DNA of 64,000 bases from Adiantum capillus-veneris (Eukaryota; Streptophyta; Polypodiopsida; Polypodiales; Pteridaceae). The notes under the pieces are model-generated. The model searched no databases, was not told where the DNA came from, and worked only from the letters and a program-made list of their open reading frames with translations. Where the stretch lies: NCBI GenBank assembly GCA_014529385.2, contig CM043958.1, positions 80,694,025 through 80,758,024 of the forward strand, in the 5' to 3' direction. The position numbers were made by a program, and so were the translations under genes. Below are positions 51,753 to 62,715 of the stretch, in pieces. Positions within the stretch are counted from its first letter, which is position 1. Every line of letters begins with the position of its first letter.

Positions 51753-54148
51753 ATGGAGGGTTTCCCAATGCCTAATCCTGATAGCTCAAGCCAAGACATG
51801 CATGCCATGGGCCCGCGGTCCGGGCCGAGCGTGCTTAGCCGCTTGAAGGAAACCTTTAGTAGAGCCACTCGCTCCGAATATGGAATTGATGATGTAAATG
51901 AGGGGGGTGGAGAAGTAAATTCTCCATTCATGACCAACGTAGATCCTATGCCCTTAAAGAATGTGCACGTGAATACGTTATTCACTGCACCTCCTGACTC
52001 TTCAGAGTTATTTCCCTCCAAGGTCATATTACCCGATGGTAGAAGCCTTGCCGAAGTGCAAGAGGTTGAGCGATATATCACTGCGGTTAGGGAAAAGGAA
52101 GTCGAGAGCTTACGCAAGGCGGAGCAACGAAGAGAGTTAAAAGCGAAAGCCCCCATGTCAGTATCCTTGCTAAGAGAGCAATCGAGTGCTACTGACTTAG
52201 CAACCGCTAAGGGCCAACCCCTAGAAAGCAACATTGCATCTAGCTCAAAGGACACCCCTAGCACCTCAATCCTAGATGGAGCGTTCTTAAATGAGAACTG
52301 GGGGTACGAACTACAAATGGAAACTCTAACCGACTTATACACAGGTCACACCTTTCACGTGGGTTGGTTGGATGTCCTACAATCCACAATGGGTGCTACT
52401 AGTGTGGAGGATCAACAACAAAGAGTTTGTGAGGTCATCCATAGGGTCATTTAGTTAGAGAGATAGAACAAGGGGATCAACATGCCTTCAACGGGTCTCA
52501 TGAGATTCTTGGATACAGGAAAGGCTAAACAACCGACCTTATCGAAAATGGAGACTCCCTCGGTAAGTCCAATGGATCCTCCATATGTTGTTTCGGCAGG
52601 GGTTTCAGTGCAATCTGATCCCGCAAGTGATAGATTTACCTTTCCAAGTCTAGCTCATCTTTCTCTTGATGATACCGCGGCTATCATGCCTACTCCAATG
52701 ATGGGCATGCCAAGAAACACGCCATGGACCTCATTTGTTAGTAAAGCACCGCTACATGGTTGCTCAATGCCTGCAATAGTACCTACAAGTGTGTACCAAT
52801 CGTATGCACCTATGGGTCATCGCACTCATATAGTTCCTACCCCTCCCATTGTTTCAACTACCTATGCTCCACAAGTGATAGCTTTACCTTTCCAATTCTA
52901 GCTCATCTTTCTCTTGATGACACCACGGCTACCATGCCTACTCCAATGATGGGCATGCCAAGAAACACGCCATGGACCTCATTTGTTAGTAAAGCACCGC
53001 TACATGGTAGCTCAATGCCTGCAACAGTACCTACAAGTGTGTACCAATCGTATGCACCTATGGGTCATCGCACTCATGTAGTTCCTACCCCTCCCATTGT
53101 TTCAACTACCTATGCTCCACAACCACAACACCCAAGTTCTTATTTCCATGGGACCATACCGGCTAGCATTAGCATGCCACATCCGACATCTGCTATGCCT
53201 AGGGCCACACATATGAATTTTGGGCCGCCACATGGCACAACACTGTACCAAACATGGAACCCAAGGGCTTCCTATGCGCCAAGTCCAATGCCAATACCTA
53301 CTCCACATGTAGTCTCTAGAGCGCCTTCACCCACGGTGCCTGCTCACTTAGGTGACTTGGAAACATTTGCTCAAGCTATTTGTCAATCTATTGCTAAGAA
53401 TATACGTAACATGCTTGATATAGAGCATAGAAGTAAGGCAGTACAAATAGCCAAGCTCACACAAAAATTTAGTGGAGACGGGGATGTGAGAAATCATATC
53501 GAAGTGTTTGAACAAATATGCGATTCTCTAGGAGAACACAATGACCTGCATAAGAGTAATGCTTTAAACCTAACCTTAAGTAAAAAGGCTGGGGATTGGT
53601 ATAGAACCCTAAGGGTGGAAGAAAAAACGATTTACCCTACTCTTAGGAGACTGATCTTAAAAGAATACATACGAGAGGGAGTGCTTTGGGGTGTAGCCTC
53701 TCAGCTTCCAAAAGCCCAACGAGAGGAAGGAGAGTCGGTGAGAGACTTTATTAGTCGCTTACACCATTTGAATTCTCATTGTAATCCAAATCAGCGCTTC
53801 AATAATAATCAATTTCTTGATAGATTTAGGGGGTTACGACATGAGGATATCTACAATGGCCTAGTCATTAGAGGTATCACCACTTGGGAAGCAGTAACCA
53901 CCAATGCGATCCAATTGGAGGATAATTTAATGATTCAAGGAAAAAGAGTGTCTGTTGAGCCTAAATCTATTAGCTCGCAAGCATCAAGGCATCAACCAAT
54001 GACCCTAAAGCCTATTGCTAAGGAGCCAAAGATATCTAAGATGACCTTAGCAGATCTCACCAAGGTTATTCAAGAGAGTCTTAGCAACAATGGTGCTCAG
54101 TATGCTACGGACCGCATAGTACAAGTGAATGCCCTACTTTTAGAGTAA
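51753..54148 (+). pseudogene. T3 Gag
   Basis: The best-preserved T-family Gag: open at 51753-52454 (MEGFPMPNPDSSSQDMHAM) and 52482-52901, then 52760-54148 in a shifted frame. The shift comes from the 248-bp duplication. Stops lie at 52452 and 52464. The core includes RREEGESVRDFIS-type residues and VRNHIEVFEQICDSLGEHND. Knuckle 1 is lost; CNVCGSYGHQAKDC near 54165 lies past the stop. Confidence 0.78.
52624..53119 (+). repeat. 248-bp tandem duplication in T3 Gag
   Basis: CAAGTGATAG at 52624 recurs at 52872, and the next 240 bases are nearly identical. 248 is not a multiple of three, so the Gag frame shifts by two. Confidence 0.85.
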
Positions 54149-55578
54149 AATTCAATGGGAATTGCAATGTATGTGGAAGTTATGGTCATCAAGCTAAGGA
54201 TTGCATAGTATTTAAGTGCACGATGGCCAATAGACAAACCTTAGCATGGACAGACACACCTCAAGTGCCTGCATTGATGCCGGCCCCACCTCTTGAACAA
54301 ACAGCACAACACATGGTCCCTAGGGCCCAAAATGATGTTCAAACAACACCCTTACCACCTCCAGTTCTAGGACCGCAACCACCCCATCCGAGAATCACTT
54401 CTGTGAATCAAGTGGATTGTGAGTCATCTATTGCTTGTTCGGAAGGGTGTGAGGAAGATATAGATCCTAATATTGCCTATGGGATGGATGTGCTTGAAGA
54501 AAGTCCACAATACTACATGGAGGACTATTGGGGATAGGTCAAACTTGTCTATCAAGTAGTTGCTCTTGCTGCAAGAGGCCAAAATATCAATTACACTGCT
54601 AAGAGACCACCTCTTCAATGCTATGAGTGTGGAGGTCCACATCGTCTATCCGAGTATCCTATTAGGCTACAAAAGAACGCCACACTAATGCAAACCAATC
54701 AAGCGAGTACATCTACAATGCCAATACTCATGTGTAATCGATGTGGCATAGATCATCTGATTGCCCAATGTCCAAATAATCCAAATGCACCGAAGATCAC
54801 GCCATTAATCTTGATTGAGGTTACCGAGGAGCCATCACAAAGTACACCTGTGGTACCAATAAACGTACTCACACGATCGATGCTCCAAAAACATAATTTT
54901 ATTCTTGAGGAAAGAGACACGGCATCAATTGCCCAATCTCAAAAAAAGAAGAAAACACGAAGGAAGACATCGCAAAAAGCAGCGAAGTCAGACCGCAGTT
55001 CAAAGACCGACATAGGGACTAGTGACGACCCCGTATATATGAACGATGCTGAAGAGGATTCTGATTCAGGTGAAACCATGGAGACCAAAACAATCACTAA
55101 GATAGAAACCAACAAGGAAGATCTTCATGAGCCACAATGGCCAGGATCCAAGAAGAAGATAGGAACTTCTCCAAACCCTACAGAGGAGATTAAGAGAGTC
55201 AAGCAATTAAGGAGTTTGGTAGAAGATACCCAAAGGGATCTAGAACCAGCACCTAGGCAGATCCAGATTACAGACACCGTGTTCCCTACACAAAAACAAC
55301 CTCACCAAGTCCATAGACCCTTAGCCATACCTAGTGTCATCCAAGAAGAAAGTGACTTAAAGTCATGGAAAAGTGGGCGTACTCACTTCTTGATGGAAAG
55401 AATGTTTACAAAGGAACTACCTGATCCTATCAAAGAAATGGAGATCCCATCTTCCCCACGTCAAGGGACCGAAGCCCAAAAGGTGTTGTTAAACATTGCC
55501 AAATTGATAAATTTCATTTCTTCAGAAGTTAGAACCACCATCATGTCCAAACAATATAAAGACCCTGAGCTAGTCTGA
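54149..55578 (+). pseudogene. T3 Gag C-terminus and charged spacer
   Basis: Contains knuckles CNVCGSYGHQAKDC (54165), CYECGGPHRLSEY (last Cys to Tyr, 54619) and CNRCGIDHLIAQC (54742). A 296-codon frame (54688-55578) follows, Lys/Glu/Thr-rich, ending in TGA four codons before the site of the TAA shared by T1 and T2. Confidence 0.7.
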
Positions 55579-56263
55579 GCTCTTCAAGCCTTCCTCAATG
55601 GAGAACTAAAGTTTGGGCTACCACAGTTTGCACGGATGGATGGAGCTGGGGAGATGCCAATAGAGGAGGAGCACTTAGATCCAAAACCCAACCTAGATGA
55701 GAACCTTGTTATAGAAATACATGTTAACAAGTTGGGACAATACTTTGAGGGTGATGAATCCAATGCGACCATACCAATCACAACTAAGGGATTAACTGTG
55801 AAGGGAATCCTTGATGGTGGCGTTGGGTTTAGCATTGTGACTAAAAATTGTTGAGAAATTATGGGAAGACCTCACCTTGCGACCACAACCATAGTAATGA
55901 AGATGGCCAATCGGTCTATCGTTAAACCCGAAGAAAGAACAATTTGTTCCACCTAGCTCAAGAAGGGGGGGGTCCCATGAAGCTTCTAGCTCCTCATGTA
56001 ATGCATCCATAGAGGTAAAAGGTTCTACACAGCCTCCACCTACAATAGTGGACCTCCATAAAGCTACAAAGGAATCCACACCTCTCAGTGTTCAAGAATC
56101 ACTTGATGAACCACTTCAAGTTCGATCCATGGAGAGTAACTTACCACCCTTTCAACTCGATGAGGCACCTAAGGTAATAGAAAACTACTGGCAAAAATCC
56201 TCACCTATAACCAACTGGAACAATTGGTTTCAAAGGGTGACGATCACATTTCAAACAGTATGA
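55579..56263 (+). pseudogene. T3 truncated protease and polyprotein tail
   Basis: Protease opens with LQAFLNGELKFGLPQFARMDGAGEM and has ILDGGVGFSIVTKNC (catalytic D followed by G), then TGA at 55852. Most of the second half of the protease and the WVPK domain are deleted near 55929. The tail resumes (56048-56263) and ends NYWQKSSPITNWNNWFQRV. Confidence 0.7.
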
Positions 56264-56856
56264 CCTACCCAAGGAAGGGGGGAAGTCTTCATTCACGTCA
56301 GCCTATCTAATTATTTACCTCTCAACCTTCCTCCCTGACCTCTCAATCTCCCAATCTTAGGGAATGTATATATAAAGCCTTATACTCACAATAAACAAAA
56401 ATAATAAAGAGCAAGAGCAATTAGCAAACGAGTATACACAATAAAATTCAAAAAATTGACCCAGAACTACACATTCACATCCGATACACTGAAACAGAAA
56501 CCTATGTCATAAAACACCTTTGATCCTCATCGCTCGAGTGATGGAGGGTAGGTAAGATTAGTACGATAGGAGTATTTTTGTTTTAGAGTTTAGTGATTAG
56601 CAAGTTCTTTCTTCCCACTGATGTGCCTCCTAGAGGTATTCTTTGTGTTTCCTAGTGTGTACATGAACGTGTTGCTGTTGTTAGGATTTGGACCTTCATG
56701 GAATCTTTCTCTCGTTCACACTACAAATCAAGCATGACTATCAACACAAACAGGTGTTTCTTGTCCATTAACATTGCCCCTTATCTTTTTGCATTGATGT
56801 TTGTTCGCTTTAATTGTGATTGGTAGAAAAATATTCAGCACATTTGCTTAGTATCA
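56264..56856 (+). other. T3 3' non-coding region, truncated
   Basis: Purine tract near 56271 and TATATATAAAG near 56367, as in T1 and T2. It stops at about 56857, where about 1 kb present in T2 is missing. Confidence 0.6.
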
Positions 56857-57290
56857 AACATTCAAGGGATTGGTTGGCTAAGCATGGACGCCCAAGTGTG
56901 AATGGGGCGAGCTCATATAAAAGTCAACTAAACCTAAAATTCACTTATTCTCTCATTTGTGCAATTGAAGAGTGCTCTTGCTCCATCTCCATCTTCTTCT
57001 TCTTCATCTCCATGTGTGTGTGTGTGTGTGTGTGTGTATGCGTGAGAGAGAGAGAGGGTGTGCGATCGAGCATTGCGGTGGCACGACGGTATCAAGGCGG
57101 TTGAGCACGGCGTAGCGGCATCTCCCTCTTCTTCACGGCGAGGAATCCTCCACGACAGCAAGCGTAGAGCGGTGAGTGACACACCATCGCCATCTTTGAG
57201 CTTACTAGTTTAGGCTTGTTGTGTGCTCGGAGCCATTTGTGGCTCGCACATAGTGTATCGGCAAGTTCCTTGCATTGACACATGCGACAT

Positions 57291-57301
<11 letters not shown>
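56857..57301 (+). repeat. T3 3' LTR, 5'-truncated
   Basis: Begins within the LTR at ACATTCAAGGGATT; the junction shares AACATT with the lost 3' region. TATA box at 56916, GTGAGT at 57172. Ends CGCGCACA, passing into (CA)n. Confidence 0.8.

Positions 57302-57361
<60 letters not shown>
57298..57361. repeat. (CA)n tract at T3 3' end
   Basis: About 64 bases of CA that extend the terminal CACA of the LTR. Confidence 0.9.
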
Positions 57362-57364
<3 letters not shown>

Positions 57365-57739
57365 TAGCCGTGTCAGTCTCGCGTATGTCACCATCAATGG
57401 CCTTGCATTTGCATTGTCAAGCTTGAAAAACCTTGCAAGAAAACTTGCAATTTTTATTAGACCGCTAGCAGTGAAGCCTGCCACATTCAATACTGCTCGT
57501 GGACCATATACAACTTGATTGTTCATCCAATTTTGCAGGTGCTAATTTGTCCCAACATAGGTTTCTCTTAGAATTGAAATTGCTAGGGCATTTGATGTCT
57601 AGCATCCGCCATTATCTGTTGTAATTAGCACCTCCTAACTTGGCCCGCATGACGTGATGCCTTTTATATTCATTGCCTTCATTGCATTGAAGGGCACAAA
57701 TGAGCAGGTGCAACCAGAGTCTCATGGGCTGTGTGAAGC

Positions 57740-57798
<59 letters not shown>

Positions 57799-57919
57799 AT
57801 TATTAAACCTTAATGAAAGTAGCAAATGATTAAGAAGACTTAATTGGCATTTGAGGAGAAGACGTGCAAGAAATAATACAAAGACAAAGTATATCTAAAG
57901 GTCTATTGTCTCCTTGCTC

Positions 57920-57956
<37 letters not shown>

Positions 57957-58251
57957 TTACTTCATGAAGCTTGCTGCTGCTCAATCTCTTTGCACAGTTT
58001 TCTTGCAGGAACTGTAGAACGTATGTAATTGATCTTTGCGTAGTTGCAGCGGTTCCTTTTTTGTGTTTTAGGTTTTAGCCAATAGCTTCCACGTGGCACT
58101 TTCTTGAGAACCATCTCTCCATTATAAAAGTTAGATACGTAGTCTTGGCAGTTTCCATATGCACCATTGCAACCTTTTTTTTGTTTGTGTTTTAACCTAT
58201 AGCTTCCACGTGGCACTTTCTCAAGAACCATCTCTCCATTATATAAGTTAG
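57362..58251. other. Intergenic sequence with (GA)n tracts
   Basis: No gene seen. (GA)n at 57744-57797 and 57920-57953. A 27-base motif around ATAGCTTCCACGTGGCACTTTC (58083 and 58200 regions) with CATCTCTCCATTATA recurs about 117 bases apart, an imperfect tandem repeat. Confidence 0.5.
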
Positions 58252-58312
58252 AAGGTTAGTGTACAAAGATGGGCGGTGCCCAATGCCTGGCCAATATGGC
58301 TTGCATCCTTAC
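58252..58312. repeat. Fragment of C2-type LTR end
   Basis: GAAGGTTAGTGTACAAAGATGGG and CCAATATGGC match the end of the C2 LTR at 46063-46118. Only this end piece is present. Confidence 0.55.
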
Positions 58313-58321
58313 AAATAGCTT

Positions 58322-58742
<421 letters not shown>

Positions 58743-58743
58743 A

Positions 58744-58757
58744 TGGTATCAAAGTCG
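58744..58757 (+). promoter_or_regulatory. C3 primer binding site, initiator Met type
   Basis: TGGTATCAAAGTCG directly after the LTR, ten of twelve bases like TGGTATCAGAGC. Confidence 0.75.
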
Positions 58758-59577
58758 TGTTCTTGAAGAGCTTTGGAGGCGAAGCTGCTAAAAGAAATTA
58801 AGAACATCACCTCGTCGTCAGCATCCTACTTCCCCACCCTTTGCTACATGCATTTTAAAACGATGTTGTGTTCCTTGGTTGGCACTGTTCTTTCCCCACT
58901 GCAGCGTTTTCGACGACGCTCCTAGTGTCCGTGTGTGGGTTTTGAAACGGCGTCACTGATGGCACCTAACGCCCCCTCGTCGTTTTAAAAAGCTGCACTA
59001 CTTTGGTTGGTTGTGGAGAATGGTGCCAGTTGAGAGCCCCACACCGTGCCTTTTAAAACGTTGTTCTCTGCAGCACTCTTAGCAAAGATCCTTCCTTATT
59101 ACCTCTTTTGTGGGCCAACAATTTAGAACCTTTCCACGCTACCCCTCCCCCCTTTTTGCAAAGACAACGGCCACCCCTTCCCATTTCCTTTTGCATTTTA
59201 AAAACGCTATTACAGAGGAGTGACTGGCACCTTAGGGCAGCCAAGAGGGATTTGTTGGCATTTCTTGGATTGAAATGGACAGGCCATGCTGATCTTTGAG
59301 GAGCATCTTCGTGCCAACCTTGTGGCCATTGTTGAAGGGCTTGGTGGCGGGTCAAGGGAACTGCAGTGTGGATCTCAAGAGAGGGATATCAGATTTTGCA
59401 AAGCAGTCTGGGTAAAGCAAAGCATGGGATCCACTTTGTGTGGAGCTCTCTGTGCAAAGGAGTGTAGCATCTTGGAGATTTTGTAGCTTGGAATTAGTAC
59501 ATCTACCCCTAGAGTGCAAGAAGGATTCCCAAAGTTTCAGATTTTACAACTTCAATGTGTCCCCCCCCCCTTGCTCG

Positions 59578-59900
59578 AGTGCTAGAGACAAATTGAACGA
59601 AAATAACTATGCATATTGGAATTTGATCATGCAGCTATGACTCTCACAAAGGCTTATGGGATATTGTTGACGGCTTGGAGCCCCACCCTACAAGGGATCC
59701 TAACAACATGTACACCCGCCTTCAAGATGACAAATATCTCCATTTGTGTGTTGATTGGGATGCGGCTAATGCAAAGGCAATGTCGGCCATTCCAGAATCT
59801 CTTACAAAGGACATTTCTCCAGTCATTCACACTTTGAAGACTACCAACTATATGTGGTTCAAGCTCGTCAAAATGTTTGGTTGGGATTCTACGATGTGAG
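59578..59900 (+). pseudogene. C3 Gag remnant
   Basis: LNENNYAYWNLIMQL is the copia Gag start (usual L-x-G-x-NYxxW). After a frameshift: LWDIVDGLEPHPTRDPN, WDAANAKAMSAIPESL and TTNYMWFKLVKMFG. Ends in TGA near 59897. The 0.8 kb between primer site and this point holds no clear gene. Confidence 0.7.
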
Positions 59901-60199
59901 CAGTCGCCCTTCTTGGATAGTTATTTGCCATTCAGTTTCCACGAGGAAGTTCTATGCAATCATTCCTTATGAAGGCTAAGGTTATTCATGATCAACTATT
60001 GGGTATGAAAAATGCACTAACGAGTACTCAGTCAGTTGCTTTTGTTCAAGTTTGTTTCTTATGAAGTTCCTTGAGATGTATGAAATGGTGGCTAGAACAC
60101 TTCGGCTACAACGCACATTTAGAGTTTCCTTGCACTATATAGGTGGTGAATATATAATTTTTGAAACCATTATATATATATTTCATGTCGAGCTATATT
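59901..60199. other. Junction region, no gene seen
   Basis: Possibly more decayed C3 Gag, then an A/T-rich stretch with ATATATATAT near 60170. Nothing else is supported. Confidence 0.4.
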
Positions 60200-61095
60200 A
60201 TCTAACATAGTATAAATAAAGAGAAGTGGAAATGGATCTTAGATTTTTTGAGCATTTAGCTTCTAATAATCCACATAAACTTTGAGTTTGTTGTCTTCTT
60301 TGGTACCACTACAATAAAAAACAACAAGAAATTGCTTGCTAATGCTATGACGAATCTCATCTTAAGAAGGTTATTGATTTCTTCTTTGACCTTTTTTCCA
60401 TAGTTGGAGATCATCCCATACCTCAATTATTTGATTGTTCTAGCATTAGCTTTTAGTGATATCTATGCTGAAAAACCTCTCGGTCTACTCCCTTAAGTCA
60501 ATGTGATCCCAATTAAAAGTGTCTCTATACGTTTGAAAAATCCATCTGGATTTTTATTTATCTTTTGGATTCAGATGTTTATTGATCTTGATGATTTTTT
60601 AGTCTATTTATATGATTAGGTTCCACTCTCCACTTCTTGATCATCTAGCAACAGCTAGTTAGGAGCCCATGTTCACTTTCTTCTCGTCAAGGACTTAGCT
60701 TCCTTTTTTGTTCTTATTCGAGCTGCACATTTGTTGTACAGTGTCTGAACTTGAAGGTACATGATCTCCTTCACTTTTTGAGCGATCACTCCCTTCTGGT
60801 GTCTGCGCATTTTGATTTCTAAATTTTGTATCAACACTATATGCTTTGGCTATTCAAGCTGTAGCCATGTTTGAGATGGCTATTTCAAGTATTTGATTTG
60901 TTGCTTCCTTTGAGGCTATACCATCCATACCTACTATTATTTCCCTCTTGTTTTATTTTGTAACGCTCTACATAATTGTGAACATCTCCTGCACTCCTTA
61001 GCCAAGGTCTCCCCAACAACATGCTATAGGAACCTTGTACCATTAGTAAAAATATGAACCCCAAAGGGGCCTTGTAAGAGCAACCAATCAAATTT
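60200..61095 (-). pseudogene. G3: minus-strand gypsy protease-RT scrap
   Basis: On the minus strand, SYSMLLGRPWLRSAGDVHNYV (60970-61045) is a gypsy protease end, as in Athila/Tat-like elements. Lower down (about 60265-60430), KKVKEEINNLL and VVVPKK resemble the start of RT. No LTR could be assigned. Confidence 0.6.
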
Positions 61096-61124
61096 CAGTC
61101 AAAAATAGGACATAAAAGGTGGAA

Positions 61125-61940
61125 CATGGGTCCTACAGGCAAGGCCACTAGCACAGCCGGACAGTGTGTACGCTAGGGGGAGGCTATAAGATAGCACAAT
61201 TGGGTGGAGACTAACACACGCATTACCACTGCCCTTCCACTCGTATTCGAGCTATTCTTGGGAAAGGGGAAAAGCGGGTTGCATGTGCATGCAGTGCACG
61301 TTTCCTTCCCCAAAAATTTTCAAGCGTCCCTGCAACGCAACAAAAGAAGACATGCACAGAGTTCTATGCACAGCACGAGGAGACAACCAACGGACAGCGA
61401 TCGCAGTCGCCTCACCTACCCCCTCCACAGTGCACAACTAAGGCAGGCGACCAAGGCAAACTCAACAAGAAACTCTACGGAACCGGTGCACCGACGATGT
61501 TGTTGGCCACACGTGTAGGAAGGCCCTCTAAACCCTTGCATGAAGGAGGGTTGAAGCCACCCCATGAGGGTAAGAGACCAACACTCTACCATCCAAGCTA
61601 TTGAGCCTTGTTGTGTATAACAAGGAAAGATAACATACTTGTGTTGACAAGAAAGCTAGAAGGAAAAGGAAAGCTTCAAACTTCAAGGAAGTAGTTTCAC
61701 CCTTCCTTTTCACTTCTTGGAGGACGGCAAGGTTTCCTCCAAAACCTCCAAAAATTCTTTTTTCTCAAGGAGGAAGCTTCAAAGTGAACAAAAGCCTTCA
61801 CAAAAATGACGAGTTTTTGTGAAGAATTAACAAAGGTGTTCTTACGACAAACGACACGTGAAGCGCTATAATTTCTGTAAGGCGAGGCTCACATGCAACA
61901 CAAATCGCCGAGCATAAAAAACACAAAGACTTCAAGCTGG
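61125..61940 (+). repeat. G4 candidate 5' LTR and leader
   Basis: TATA-like GCTATAAGA near 61185. The right end is inferred from CTTCAAGCTGGTACAAGTT near 61930, which resembles TTTCAAGCAGTACAAATTT at 3300 in G1. Boundaries uncertain. Confidence 0.4.
61540..61609 (-). tRNA. tRNA-like pseudogene or SINE head
   Basis: The minus strand starts GGCTCAATAGCTTGGATGG (A box TAGCTTGGATGG), continues TAGAGTGTTGGTCTCTTACC (D and anticodon-arm-like), and reaches a B-box-like GGCTTCAACCC (61549-61559). A closed acceptor stem and a paired anticodon stem are not visible, so it is not a functional tRNA. No anticodon is assigned. Confidence 0.4.
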
Positions 61941-61988
61941 TACAAGTTGACGTTTTTTTCTCTCTCTTTACATTAGTGTGTATTTACC

Positions 61989-62715
61989 ATGGCCAGTGAG
62001 GATATCCCACCTACACACACTTTTGATTTTGAGCACGTACATCAAAATCCGGACATCACGGGTACTACCATATTAATATGCCTGACGATGATGATCTAGG
62101 AGATCATGGCCTTGTAGATATGGCTGCTTTCAAGACTTCGGAAAATCACCAAAGCGTACTTGAACGTAATCTCTCTGCACTAAAGACAAATGTTACCAAT
62201 CTTATTGAGCTACTTGTGAAATTTATAAATTCACAAACGGCTCAAGGAGCCCCAGGTGGCACGGTTAAAGAAACCCAAGCTCACACGACTCAAGGAGTCC
62301 AAGAGAAGTGCTTCAGAAGATACAAAAGGTAGCAATGCATTGCTTACGAATATCACCATTCATGAGTTTCACGGGGAAGAATGTGATCGCAACAAGGATG
62401 CGGTCAATACGTTCTTACACAAATGCAATGATATTCATAGGTTGAGACACACCCCGGATATAAAGACGGCTGTGGAAACAAGTCTATCTCTTAAAGGCAA
62501 GGCCTTTAAGTGATGGATGACATTTCCAATATATGCTCGTCCTCCGTCTTGGGCTACGTTTCAAGCTTCTTTCTTCAAAGAGTTTTTGGACTCCATGAAG
62601 AAGATAAGAATTGGTTAGCATGGGATGCATACCGCATGTCTGGCCTCTCTCTCACACAGTACCTTTCAAAGTATCGAGAAATCATATTATATCTTTTGGA
62701 ATAGTTGAATTCCAA
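61989..62715 (+). pseudogene. G4 Gag, first part
   Basis: ATG 61989 reads MASEDIPPTHTFDFEHVHQNPD, then shifts frame near 62060 to MPDDDDLGDHGLVDMAAF. Core residues CDRNKDAVNTFLHKCNDIHRLRHTPD (about 62383-62460) match G1 DRDRNKDAVNIFLSKWDGIH. TGA near 62513 and a frameshift follow. Confidence 0.75.

Larger units (their letters stand above)
50288..57301 (+). mobile_element. T3: third T-family copy, 3' end deleted
   Basis: 5' LTR 50288-50850, near-perfect primer site, leader hairpins, Gag (with a 248-bp tandem duplication), spacer, truncated protease, C-terminal tail and a 3' region joined to a partial LTR at about 56857. The protease and basic domain are shortened by a deletion near 55929. No RT or integrase. 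It is an independent locus from T1/T2. Confidence 0.85.

Noticed and set aside
61204-61518. 104-codon plus-strand frame in the G4 LTR region
   Set aside because: Lies in the LTR/leader of G4, has no domain, and is overlapped by another frame on the opposite strand.
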